In this document: piece after piece, positions 53,435 to 62,339 of the stretch | Layout: each line of letters opens with the position of its first letter | Position numbering within the stretch: the stretch's first letter is position 1 | NCBI RefSeq assembly: GCF_018618475.1 | Contig: NZ_JACSMD010000004.1 | Span: 1-64,000 of the forward strand | Direction: 5' to 3' | DNA length: 64,000 nucleotides | Source: Exiguobacterium sp. s122 | GTDB lineage: Bacteria > Bacillota > Bacilli > Exiguobacteriales > Exiguobacteriaceae | Translations under genes and position numbers: made by a program | The notes under the pieces: generated by a model | What the model was told of the DNA's origin: nothing | The model's database searches: none | The model's input: the letters and a program-made list of their open reading frames with translations, nothing else

Positions 53435-53992
53435 TTATATACCCTTTTCCTGAAAAATTCGACTCAAGTCATGCACGTTACAAAATGGATCGTCCCACGT
53501 CATGTTTGCTTTGTATTCCTCTACAAGGTCGAGAAGTTTATCTTTATCGCAAAGTGCCAATAGATTCGTTTTTTCGAGATCCTCTAGATCCTTTTGGCGA
53601 GAGGAGAAAATCTTGGTACATGCTAAAAGTTCAATGTCGGGGATATACACATCAATCGCCTCGAACAGCCCTTCAATCTTATGCCGGAATTCATTCTCCC
53701 TAAAGTCTTCACGGGGTGGGAACTGAATCACCCCTTCGACAATTTCAATTTCATATTCATGAAGCGCCTCTTTCAATTCAGGTGTCACAACGCCCTCTGT
53801 CACGCGAATATCAATATCTCGCGTCGGACGATACTCGGCATCTTTATTCATCATTTCAATGAACAGAAGAATCCCCGAAGCGCCAACCACGACAAACTCG
53901 ACTTCGATTCCTCTTGAGGCACAAAATGTATCTAGGATAAGCAAGGTGTCAATAATACTCTCTACATCTTTATATTGATTGGAGTAAGTCAT
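53435..53992 (-). CDS. DUF6036-like nucleotidyltransferase
   Basis: 185 residues. VVGASGILLF and RPTRDIDIRV resemble the helix and paired Asp of minimal nucleotidyltransferases, and ACTKIFSSRQKDLEDL matches the conserved K...R.KD.ED segment of AbiEii/DUF6036-like proteins. AGGAGG precedes the ATG. With the 116-residue gene it forms a two-gene operon on the plasmid backbone. Substrate unknown. Confidence 0.65.
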   Translation of the reverse strand: MTYSNQYKDVESIIDTLLILDTFCASRGIEVEFVVVGASGILLFIEMMNKDAEYRPTRDIDIRVTEGVVTPELKEALHEYEIEIVEGVIQFPPREDFRENEFRHKIEGLFEAIDVYIPDIELLACTKIFSSRQKDLEDLEKTNLLALCDKDKLLDLVEEYKANMTWDDPFCNVHDLSRIFQEKGI

Positions 53993-54078
53993 GTATGTTC
54001 CTCCTAATGAAAATGACCCACTCTGATCCGATATGTTAGGAGTCTTCGTGGGCCATGATATATTTCGCTGCTCTCAAC

Positions 54079-54882
54079 TTAATTCGTATTCAAATAGGCA
54101 CTGAGAGCCCGCCGAATAATCTCGTCTTCTGACACATGTTCTTTTTGCGCGGCTTGCGTTAATCCGACGTATAAAGGATCTGTCAAATCAGCAAAGCGAA
54201 TCTGTACACGCATCGGTTTCACAGAGTTAGTTTCGACTTCGAGCACGCGTTGTTCCTGACGTTCGATCAACATCCGTTTCACTTCACGGAGTTCTTCACG
54301 TGTCATCTCGTACACCGTCTTGTCTCCTGAAGCTGTATAGTATTTTTTATTCTCGAGTAGCGCGAGCTTCGGATCTTCTGGCCACGACAACAACTCAGCA
54401 AGTTTCGTCGCGCTAAAATCCTGCTCGAGCGTCTTCTCCAAGATGTTCGGACCAAATGTATTCCAAAATGAGACAAATCGATTCACTTGAGAATGTGACA
54501 TGCCAATTTTGGCTAAGAAGTCTTTCCAATTTCCTTCTTCTTGTTTGAACTCTTTTTTCGTCTCAGGATCACGGAACAGACTATTTGCGTGTGCAAGAAT
54601 ACGACATTTTTCGACAAAACTCGTTGCTTGAATCGCATCGATGTGGTTATAATACTGAACGATTCCATCCATGTCCTCGGGCAGCTTCTTCGTGATGATA
54701 CGTGACAACCCCGTCGCCGGGAGGGCCTGATAAGGGTTCGATACGGTCGTCGTCGCGGAGAATTCTTTCACAGCCTCGACTTGTTCCGTACGGCTATCCG
54801 TCGCTTGTTGATTTTGATTCACCGGAAGGTTGGCACTGAATGTAGAAATCTTCGGTGTATGTTTCTTTCGGTTACGTGTCAT
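54079..54882 (-). CDS. ParB-like partition partner 2
   Basis: 267 residues. A polar N-terminus with NPYQALPATGLSR, a helical middle with a possible helix-turn-helix (LAKIGMSHSQVNRFVSFW) and a C-terminus like ribbon-helix-helix (RVQIRFADLTDPLYVGLTQA, SEDEIIRRALSAYL). It overlaps the ParA at 54879 by 4 bp. Last of the four-gene partition operon. Not a classical ParB, since no ParB/Srx nuclease motif is seen. Confidence 0.65.
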   Translation of the reverse strand: MTRNRKKHTPKISTFSANLPVNQNQQATDSRTEQVEAVKEFSATTTVSNPYQALPATGLSRIITKKLPEDMDGIVQYYNHIDAIQATSFVEKCRILAHANSLFRDPETKKEFKQEEGNWKDFLAKIGMSHSQVNRFVSFWNTFGPNILEKTLEQDFSATKLAELLSWPEDPKLALLENKKYYTASGDKTVYEMTREELREVKRMLIERQEQRVLEVETNSVKPMRVQIRFADLTDPLYVGLTQAAQKEHVSEDEIIRRALSAYLNTN

Positions 54883-55655
54883 AAAGCAAGTACCTCCTGA
54901 GCGAGTTGTAGATAGGCATCGGTTGCTGGGCTCTTGTGATCAATCACCGGACGAGACTCACGTTGTAGTGTCTGTACCTTCACCGCGTAAGGTATCGTCG
55001 TCAAAACCGGAATACCGACTTCTTTTCCGAGTTCTTCAAGTTCCTCGACTGTCGTGACATCCCCTTTTGAGCGGACGCTCACCATTGTCGGGATGAACGC
55101 TGCGATATGGATGTCTTCCCGGAAGCGTTTCATCTCTTCCAATTCTTCAGGTGCAGAGTAGACGGCATCCATCGAGAATTTCTGCATTTGGACAGGCATC
55201 ACGATTCGGTCTTGGGCGACGAGTGCGCAGCGAGCATACGGGTTAAGCGCTGAAGTCGATCCTGGGCAATCGATGAGACAGATGTCAAACAGCTCGTCAA
55301 TCTTGGCGAGCTCTTCACTAAGACGATATTCATATCCGATTTGACTCGTTAAGTCACTCGGTGAGGCCGAACGTCTGGTTGGCACAAGATAGACGGTACC
55401 TGTCTCATACTCGCATGTCACAATGACCTGTTCGATTGGTGTGTAGAATGGGTCATTCTCTTCTAGTAGACAATCGAGTAAGACTTTTCCTTCGTAATCG
55501 TTCGTGAGACCGAGTCCATTCGTCGAAGAGGCCTGATCGTCCGCGTCGATGACGAGTACACGTAATCCATCACGAGCATAAGCATGAGCCAAGTTGATGG
55601 TCGTCGTCGATTTCCCGACACCGCCCTTTCGATTGTACAATGCGATTTTCTTCAT
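54879..55655 (-). CDS. ParA/Soj-type partition ATPase 2
   Basis: 258 residues with deviant Walker A KGGVGKST at 9-16, ADDQASS as switch region and CLIDCPGS as Walker B. ParA proteins form nucleoid-bound gradients that move plasmids. It lacks an N-terminal DNA-binding domain, so regulation may rest on its partner. It overlaps genes on both sides by 4 bp. Confidence 0.9.
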   Translation of the reverse strand: MKKIALYNRKGGVGKSTTTINLAHAYARDGLRVLVIDADDQASSTNGLGLTNDYEGKVLLDCLLEENDPFYTPIEQVIVTCEYETGTVYLVPTRRSASPSDLTSQIGYEYRLSEELAKIDELFDICLIDCPGSTSALNPYARCALVAQDRIVMPVQMQKFSMDAVYSAPEELEEMKRFREDIHIAAFIPTMVSVRSKGDVTTVEELEELGKEVGIPVLTTIPYAVKVQTLQRESRPVIDHKSPATDAYLQLAQEVLAL

Positions 55656-56341
55656 GATTCGTCTCCTCGCTTCTCGTCTGTGACGTCGATGATATTGTCG
55701 TTCACAGTCCGCTCGATGATTTCCGTCAACAGTTCACTCACACTACGATTTTGAGCATGTGCATACTGTTGGAATTGATCGGACAGGTCGGACGGGATTC
55801 GTGCTGAAAGAACGGCAGATGGTTTCTTTGTTTTTTGAAACGGGCTGACCTTAACCTGTTGCACAGGCTCACGGGTCTTACGGGCCTCACGGATTTGTTT
55901 GACCGTCAACTCGTCAACGCTTCGTGACTCTCCATCAATATAGAGTCCCTGTTCGACTACCTCTTCGACGTTGTCGAGATACATCAGTTCAAACAGTTTG
56001 GAAGCCGGTAAGCTCGCAAGTGATGATTCGAGTGGATGTAACGTCTCATAGGCTTTGACGTACCGTGATGCAAGCGAACTCGACATCGAGACAGCCTCGA
56101 GGAACCCCATCCATTCTTTTTTGTCATGCATCTCAGAACGAGCGATGACGAGCCGCTTCCCGATCTCGAATACAGAAATCGTTTGAACTTTTGAGAGCTC
56201 ATTGATCTCATGAACAAGGTCTTCGACTTCTTTAGAGACCGGAAGTTTTTGGACGAGCGCGCTGATATTCGTCAAACCGCTTTGATACGGGTGCTGCTCA
56301 CTCGGTTTGATTTTATGAATATTGCGGTTCCGTGCCTTCAT
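55652..56341 (-). CDS. ParB-like partition partner 1
   Basis: 229 residues. N-terminal helical part with GKRLVIARSEMHDKKEWMGF, like DUF3102 proteins, and a C-terminal RHH-like module (SAVLSARIPSDLSDQFQQYA...SVSELLTEII). It overlaps both ParA genes by 4 bp. Its layout is similar to that of partner 2, suggesting an old duplication of the parA-parB unit. Confidence 0.65.
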   Translation of the reverse strand: MKARNRNIHKIKPSEQHPYQSGLTNISALVQKLPVSKEVEDLVHEINELSKVQTISVFEIGKRLVIARSEMHDKKEWMGFLEAVSMSSSLASRYVKAYETLHPLESSLASLPASKLFELMYLDNVEEVVEQGLYIDGESRSVDELTVKQIREARKTREPVQQVKVSPFQKTKKPSAVLSARIPSDLSDQFQQYAHAQNRSVSELLTEIIERTVNDNIIDVTDEKRGDES

Positions 56342-57120
56342 GATGTCTCACCTGCCTGTTCGACGACTTGCTTGGCCAATAGTCGAAACGGTTCAGCGAG
56401 TACCTTCGATTCCTTGGAGCGGTACTGGATGACACTCTTCCCACTATCGGCAGCTTTCTCGATAAAGGTGGATCGCTTGATCATCGGAAGGATGTCTAAT
56501 GCCTCTTCCTTCGCGATGGTTGCCATTGCTTCATAGTACTCCTTGTCTGCCTTTAAAGATGCATCCATCGCGACAGGAAGAATACCTGTGATGACGAGGT
56601 CTGGGTTGTAGAACTTTTTCACTTTTTGTACGGTTCGAACCGTACTCGCAAGTTGGTCGAAAACGAGCTTCTTCGGCATGAAAGGGATGACCGTCATATT
56701 TGATGTCGAAAGCACGACTTTCGAAAGTTCGTTGATCGATGGGACTGAATCTAAGATGATCCAATCAAACTCCTCTTCGAGCGGTGCAATCATGTCCTTT
56801 AATAAGAAGAGCTTGTCTTGCTCGGAGATTAGGTTGATCAACCGGGCATTTCGTTCATTCGAAGGGAGAAGACTCACATGATACGTTTCATCATCAAACA
56901 GGACTTCTCTGATATCAAGATTACGTGTATGTACGTCAAACATCGTCATGTATTTGATCGTGTCGGATTCTTTTAACATCAGCTTGCTGAGCGAGCCTTG
57001 GGGATCCAAATCAATGATGAGGACTCGTTGTCCCAGCTCACCCAATGCGTAAGCCATATTCAAAGAACAGGTCGTCTTGCCTGACCCACCTTTCGATATG
57101 TAAAACGTGAGTATGTTCAT
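56338..57120 (-). CDS. ParA-type partition ATPase 1
   Basis: 260 residues with deviant Walker A KGGSGKTT at 10-17, DLDPQGS and WIILDSVPS. First gene of the four-gene operon, with a family-1 palindrome 144 bp upstream that could be its operator or centromere. Sequence is clearly different from ParA 2, so they are not recent copies. Confidence 0.9.
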   Translation of the reverse strand: MNILTFYISKGGSGKTTCSLNMAYALGELGQRVLIIDLDPQGSLSKLMLKESDTIKYMTMFDVHTRNLDIREVLFDDETYHVSLLPSNERNARLINLISEQDKLFLLKDMIAPLEEEFDWIILDSVPSINELSKVVLSTSNMTVIPFMPKKLVFDQLASTVRTVQKVKKFYNPDLVITGILPVAMDASLKADKEYYEAMATIAKEEALDILPMIKRSTFIEKAADSGKSVIQYRSKESKVLAEPFRLLAKQVVEQAGETS

Positions 57121-57823
57121 CTTCTCTCCCCTTTCTCTTTCATATCATGTCACATTCACTCTTTGCATTCAACACAAAAACAGCAAAGACACTGATAAAT
57201 TCAATACAAAAATGTATACAATAATAGTTTTGGTTTGTATACGATTTTTGCATCTAAATATTTTCTGTATACGTTTCGACGTCGAATTGTATACAGAGAC
57301 ATTTTTGGACTATGTATTTATACAAAGTTCCTGTTGTGAACGTCATTCATATTTGTAGATCTTTTCTATAGAAGAAATACTTGGCACATCTGGATATGAT
57401 TTAAATAATAGAAGAAGAGATAAAACCATATTCTTCTGAGTTAAAAAAATATAAATAGATTAGAGAGAGTTAAATAAAGATTAATAGAATTAGAAAAAGA
57501 AGAGGGTCTCTCAATCCAGTCATACCAATCCTTCTGACGATTTAAGTGAAAAGAGATATTTCAAAAGGGCCATCGTTTCGTTCACAAAGGTTCATTTTTT
57601 TTCAACTCTGATTTGAGAATTAAAAAACAAGAGAAGATTTAATTCAGTAAATCCTTGATTACTTAACTACTTGGTTTGATTTTTTTCCTAAAAGTAAAAA
57701 AATCAGATTCAGTATGCAATGATGACTTAGAACGAATGAGAAACAATATAAACAGAAGGAAATACCTGAAAAAATGGGTCGTTTTCATATATATTTTCAA
57801 AAATGAACATGACAAATAGACCA
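57121..57823. other. AT-rich intergenic region of 703 bp
   Basis: It holds the promoter side of the par operon and palindrome copy 4 at 57264-57297. The rest is very AT-rich with stops in all frames. No gene is supported. Confidence 0.6.
57264..57297. repeat. Palindrome family 1, copy 4
   Basis: 34 bp, two mismatches, core TTTCGACGTCGAA with arms TCTGTATAC/GTATACAGA. It lies 144 bp upstream of ParA 1, on the far side of its start. Confidence 0.8.
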
Positions 57824-58891
57824 TCATGCGATAGCCAATTTTGCCTGGTTCTCTTTTAGTCGTTGGTGAAGATAGAAAATTGGCTCCTCAAAGAACAGCT
57901 TATGGGTGCTCGAGTGGACCAAGTCCTCACGATGGTGTAGGAATGCTTGTTTTAACTCTTCGACGACCTGTTTGAACGTCTCGGCCCCGAAAGTATCGCT
58001 CATCGAGAAGAGTGAGTCACGGTTGACTTTGAGGGCGTCAAAGTCGAAGAACTCCCCGACTCGCTTGCGCAACTCGAACCAGAGGAGTTGAACTTCAGTG
58101 CGGTCTTTCTTTTTGATCTGCTTACTGTCTTGCGCAGCCGATAGCTGGACTTCGAGTAAGAGCGGTCGCGTCACGTCTTGGACTCGTTTCTTGAGCGAGA
58201 TGTTCTGTTTGACCATATTTAAGAAACGCTTACTGTCTTCAACAAGCGACACTTGGAGGAATTTGAGACCAGACATCATCTTTTGGATGGCGAGCTTATG
58301 GCCACAGTATTTAGGAAGGAATCCTTTGATCTCATCGTAGGTCAGGATGGCCTGTTCATTTGACTGGACATGGACATCTTTCTCGACCTGGACGATTGTC
58401 CGTAGCGCGAGTCGCAACGTATTCACATTATCGAGTGCGACCAGTTCGGACAAGAGGCCGTGCCAAACAGACGTATACCCGGTCTTCGAATCGACCGTAG
58501 CACCGTCTACAAACAAATCACGATAGTTTTCAAGGTAATCCGTCAATTGGATTGAGATCACTCCTGGGAAGTGACGGACGACCGTCATAAGACCATTCTG
58601 TTCAAATGTTTTTAAGTTATTATGTAGGGAGCGGATCGACGTGCATGCAAAATCCGCGACCATGTGGTCTTCGATAAATTCTATTTTCCCTTGGTCGTCA
58701 GCGTAGGCGAGAATAGAGAGCATATGGCGGATCCGAGACTTGGTCCATTTGAAGGCCGTGAAACAGGCCGGGATGTTATAATGATGCTGCTCATAACGAT
58801 AATGATCGGCTCGTTTTGTCCAACGCGTCAATCCGCTCATCGCGACCAATAGTTTATTGGCGACCAAAATATGTCGATTCGTCTCTATCAT
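57824..58891 (-). CDS. Candidate replication initiator beside the iterons
   Basis: 355 residues, basic and mixed helical, with several segments like winged-helix units (ILAYADDQGKIEFIEDHMVADFACTSIRSLHNNLKTFEQNGL). It begins 75 bp from the iteron array and its upstream region is the array. I do not recognise the family; position and composition suggest a Rep or Rep-accessory protein. GGAGG lies 10 bases before the ATG. Confidence 0.5.
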   Translation of the reverse strand: MIETNRHILVANKLLVAMSGLTRWTKRADHYRYEQHHYNIPACFTAFKWTKSRIRHMLSILAYADDQGKIEFIEDHMVADFACTSIRSLHNNLKTFEQNGLMTVVRHFPGVISIQLTDYLENYRDLFVDGATVDSKTGYTSVWHGLLSELVALDNVNTLRLALRTIVQVEKDVHVQSNEQAILTYDEIKGFLPKYCGHKLAIQKMMSGLKFLQVSLVEDSKRFLNMVKQNISLKKRVQDVTRPLLLEVQLSAAQDSKQIKKKDRTEVQLLWFELRKRVGEFFDFDALKVNRDSLFSMSDTFGAETFKQVVEELKQAFLHHREDLVHSSTHKLFFEEPIFYLHQRLKENQAKLAIA

Positions 58892-58965
58892 CTCTCCTAC
58901 ACCTCCCCTATCCTAAAATATGCTAGTTTCAGTATCCAGCTCTTTCAAGATAGTGTCAAAGTGCG

Positions 58966-59580
58966 TTTTCAGTACGGCATTTTGTTACCAAAATGAAAAA
59001 AACGTTGGTATGAAGCCATTTTGAACGAATAAAAATATGCACTTTCAGTACGGTCATTTATTACCAAAATCGATTAATCCGCTCTATAATGCCATTCATA
59101 TTGAAAATAAAGTAGATTTTTTTAGTCAGAAAAGAGAAAAGTGTAGTGTCAGTACGGCATTTTGTTACCAAAAACGAAAAAGTGTAAGTTTGGTACGGTC
59201 GTTTGTTACCAAAAAAGAAGAAAATGCAGTTTCAGTACGGTCATCTGTTACCAAAAAGACAAAAAGAGTCTCGAAAATTTATTTTTTATAGGGCGACGAA
59301 TCGGTAAAAGTGTGGTTTCAGTACGGTGTTTCATGACCAAAATAAGAAAATGTAGTTTCAGTACGGTCATCTGTTACCAAAAAACAAAAAGTGCAAGTTT
59401 GGTACGGTCGTTTGTTACCAAAATCGTTGGAATCTGATATAAATGAACGCCATACTCACTAAAAAAGGTGATCAGATTGAATATCAACCGAATCTAAAAA
59501 GGGAAATTCGAGTGAAAAATTTTCAAACTACCTCATTTATAAAGAAGAAAGAGAGAAGAGTGTAAGATTGGTACGGCATA
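58966..59580. repeat. Iteron array, probable plasmid origin
   Basis: Eight copies of a 26-28 bp unit TT(C/G)(A/G)GTACGG...TTACCAAAA, starting at 58966, 59043, 59147, 59188, 59230, 59316, 59356 and 59397, plus a partial ninth near 59566. Neighbours are mostly 40-43 bp or about twice that apart, so they face the same side of the helix. Such direct repeats mark theta-replication origins bound by Rep. AT-rich stretches lie between. Confidence 0.9.
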
Positions 59581-59728
59581 ATCAAAAAATTGTTTCATGA
59601 CGTCTCATGAGTCTGGATACTAGTTGAGCGTTTTGGCCCATTTTCATCGTTAAATCGATTCATGTGAAACATTGGTGCAGCTAAACTGAAAAAAGAACCC
59701 AGATAGACTGGGTTCTCCACGATATCAA

Positions 59729-61165
59729 TTACAATAATAACGTGTCCACATGACCTGGCAATTCCCAAGACTCCAACGGGTAGAAGGTGAAGAAATAATA
59801 ATCACCAGAGCGATGCCATTCCTTCAGGATGAAATCATGTTCCTTGATTCGATCCAGATTCAACTCAAGCTCTTTTAGGTTATCGGCCTTTCGGACCTTG
59901 TTGAATCGAATCGAATAGGTGAACTGACGCCAGTGCCTACGGACGGGTTGTTGCTCCCCTGTCTGGATGGAGCTCATCCGCTCTTTTTGAAGGACGAAGG
60001 CCAGGTGATAAGCGAAGCTGCCTTTCAACTGTTCGATTTGTTCCCCATAGATGCTGACGATCTGTTGTTTCAACAGGTCGTCGTAAATCTCCTCACTGAC
60101 CGTGACGATGACCTGGCTCTCGGCTAATGTCGTCGCATTTTTAATGGTAACCGAGGAGAACAGGCCTCGGATGAAGAAGTCCCCGTCCTCGTTGTGGCCT
60201 GCGACCCGATAATAACCGAGCTTCATGAGACGTTGCGTCGTCAAATCGTAGCTTTTCCCACTATCGTTCGCATACAGCTTCTTGACGAGCTGCGAGAGCG
60301 GGAAGATGATTTTCCGGCTAGTCTGGAACGTCATGTCCCGATACGCCAGAATCTCTGTGAAGGCCTCGAAGTCTTTCGAGTCAAGGTCTGGCACTTTCCC
60401 GTTCAATTCTTGGATGAATTCTTTGCTGACAAGGACCGAAAGGTGGTCGGGAATCCCCTTCTTATATTTCGGGACCACCGTGTCATAGTTCTGAAGCTCG
60501 AGATTCAACTGCGACGCTTCATTCAGTTTCTCATCCAACAGGTCCGTCTGGTTCTTGATGCGGTCAGACATGCCGAAGAATGGGATATCGACGGCGAGCG
60601 TCGGAGAGTGGTGCGCCGTCGGTTGGTTGAGGTCGACCTCTTTGGCGACCTCCCAAAGAATCATCAAAACGTCCGTCTTGAGTGAGGTCTTCTTCTGATT
60701 CACCGTCTTTTGGGACCAGTAAGGATACGTATGGATCAACAGATTCGGATTCTCAGCCCATTCCTTCAACTCTTGGATGCATTGTTGCATATAACCTTCG
60801 ATGGTTTTCACGTGAAACTCTTTCAAGAAGGCTTCAGGGCCGACCAAATGATGATATGCGGTAATCATCTCGAACCGGGCACGCAATTCTTTTTTCGGGC
60901 CACGCCCCTCTTCGTAGTTTCGGATGGCAGCCTGCACCCATCGCTTCTTTAGCTTGTTGAATGAATGATAACGTATCTTCTTATAAGAAGCCTCTAAATT
61001 TTCGAATTGATAGTGCTCTTGATAAAGTGTCGTGACGAATTCCTGGATATCAAAGATAGACACGCTGTGGAGAATCTCCTCCATACGATGTCTTTGAATA
61101 GCCGTGACCGCTTGAGAAATGATGAGTTGTTGCGAGCGGCCATTGGAGGTTGATTGAGTCTCCAT
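59729..61165 (-). CDS. Candidate replication initiator (large)
   Basis: 478 residues from ATG 61165, which has AGAGGTG upstream; the frame opens at 61198. It is basic, with two regions that could be winged-helix domains typical of Rep_3-like initiators (near 250-340 and 370-470), but no motif I can name. It lies on the side of the iterons opposite to the 57824 gene. The upstream DNA has three long palindromes that may control it. Confidence 0.5.
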   Translation of the reverse strand: METQSTSNGRSQQLIISQAVTAIQRHRMEEILHSVSIFDIQEFVTTLYQEHYQFENLEASYKKIRYHSFNKLKKRWVQAAIRNYEEGRGPKKELRARFEMITAYHHLVGPEAFLKEFHVKTIEGYMQQCIQELKEWAENPNLLIHTYPYWSQKTVNQKKTSLKTDVLMILWEVAKEVDLNQPTAHHSPTLAVDIPFFGMSDRIKNQTDLLDEKLNEASQLNLELQNYDTVVPKYKKGIPDHLSVLVSKEFIQELNGKVPDLDSKDFEAFTEILAYRDMTFQTSRKIIFPLSQLVKKLYANDSGKSYDLTTQRLMKLGYYRVAGHNEDGDFFIRGLFSSVTIKNATTLAESQVIVTVSEEIYDDLLKQQIVSIYGEQIEQLKGSFAYHLAFVLQKERMSSIQTGEQQPVRRHWRQFTYSIRFNKVRKADNLKELELNLDRIKEHDFILKEWHRSGDYYFFTFYPLESWELPGHVDTLLL

Positions 61166-61254
61166 ATTGATCACCTCTTCTAAGGATAAATATAGCACAA
61201 ATTTGGTGGCACTTAATTAACGATTTTAAATTATTTCAAATACCGTAAGTCCCT

Positions 61255-61286
61255 TTTAAAAGTGTGTGCCGGCACACACTTTTAAA
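61255..61286. repeat. Palindrome family 2, copy 1
   Basis: A perfect 32-bp palindrome around GTGTGTGCCGGCACACAC, 90 bp upstream of the large candidate Rep gene. Confidence 0.9.
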
Positions 61287-61533
61287 GAATGTAAGTAAGA
61301 TAATTTCTTATTCTTTGATTCAGTCCACAAGAAATCAAGAGGTTAAAAGGCGAGTTTCGAATAAATAGAAATAAGGATGTTTCCATGTTTTATCCTTTTC
61401 GCCGGTGATTACCGATGAAATTCGACGATGATCTTTCTAAAGTGAGTTTTTCACGTCTTCAATCCGTTTTGCTAACGAAAATTAGTGAAATTCTTTAAAT
61501 CCTGTTGAATATTTATAATTTCAATAGGAACAA

Positions 61534-61557
61534 AAAGTGTGCGCCGGCGCACACTTT
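61534..61557. repeat. Palindrome family 2, copy 2
   Basis: A perfect 24-bp palindrome around GTGTGCGCCGGCGCACAC. Its right flank (TAGTCTATAGACATAA) resembles that of copy 3. Confidence 0.9.
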
Positions 61558-62147
61558 CTAGTCTATAGACATAACATCGTGTGTAGTTTTTTTATTTGAC
61601 CGACCGGGCGCAACTCGCTGCTATAGGGCCAATTAGTGAGCTGAATCGCGGACCTTATCGCTGCTCGGTCTTCCTTTTCTCGCGAAACTCTTAGAAATCT
61701 AGTCATACTCTCAATTGATGCACTCAGTGATTTCTATTTTCGTACTGCCGTCGCAGTGTCTCCGCTTATTAAAAAAATCAGCCATTGCTAAGCTGTAAAT
61801 CTACCGCGGAATCCAGCCGGCATTACACGAATTCGCCCGAGGGGGAACGGAAGTACGTCTCGAACCCACCCTCTGTGTGAACTGCCCAATGCTCGATTGA
61901 TCTACAAATCCCTAGAAGTACTAGCGTGTATTGGCAGATGCAATGGAGAAGCATGTTATGCTTTGGACCGTCATCGGGGACCTAAAAAAATCAATTGAGG
62001 CTGTGTCTACTTTTACTGTCCTCAATCACACGAAGGTGGTTGCTGGGTATGGAAGATGCTCCGCCTGCCTAAATAAAGGTTCGACCAGGGCACATCAAGG
62101 GCCGAAAACGACAAGTCATATTTCAGTTCGTCCGAAACGTGACTTTA

Positions 62148-62195
62148 TCTATAATCTAAAAAGTGTGCGCCGGCGCACACTTTTTAGATTATAGA
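62148..62195. repeat. Palindrome family 2, copy 3
   Basis: A perfect 48-bp palindrome with the same core as copy 2 and arms extended by TCTATAATCTAAAAA. It lies 145 bp upstream of the membrane-protein gene at 62340. Confidence 0.95.
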
Positions 62196-62339
62196 CATTA
62201 AATGGTGAACTTAGGGCGCATAAATAGAGGAGGTTGAAAAAATAGATAACAGAACCGCCCGTGAGTACTCGAATTCTAAGGTTAGCAGTATCGCGTTTGA
62301 AACATGATACTCTAATAAGAAGAAAGGAAGGGTGATTAA

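Larger units (their letters stand above)
61199..62339. other. 1.1-kb non-coding region with palindromes
   Basis: Contains palindrome family 2 (three copies) and a GC-rich stretch at 61596-61680 whose ends GACCGA and TCGGTC could pair, followed by a T-rich run. A frame at 61931-62194 is open but has no homology, ribosome site or codon bias that I can support. May hold control elements or an RNA for replication. Confidence 0.5.

Noticed and set aside
59037..59437. Open frames across the origin repeats encoding repeated SVRSFVTKK-like peptides
   Set aside because: The repeats are translations of the DNA iterons; spacing and direct-repeat structure fit an origin, and there is no ribosome site.
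61883..61897. IS3-like end (GTGAACTGCCCAAT)
   Set aside because: Only about 11 bases agree with the solo end at 26488 and no further element sequence follows.
61931..62194. 87-residue frame in the palindrome region
   Set aside because: No ribosome site or recognisable domain, and it runs into palindrome copy 3.
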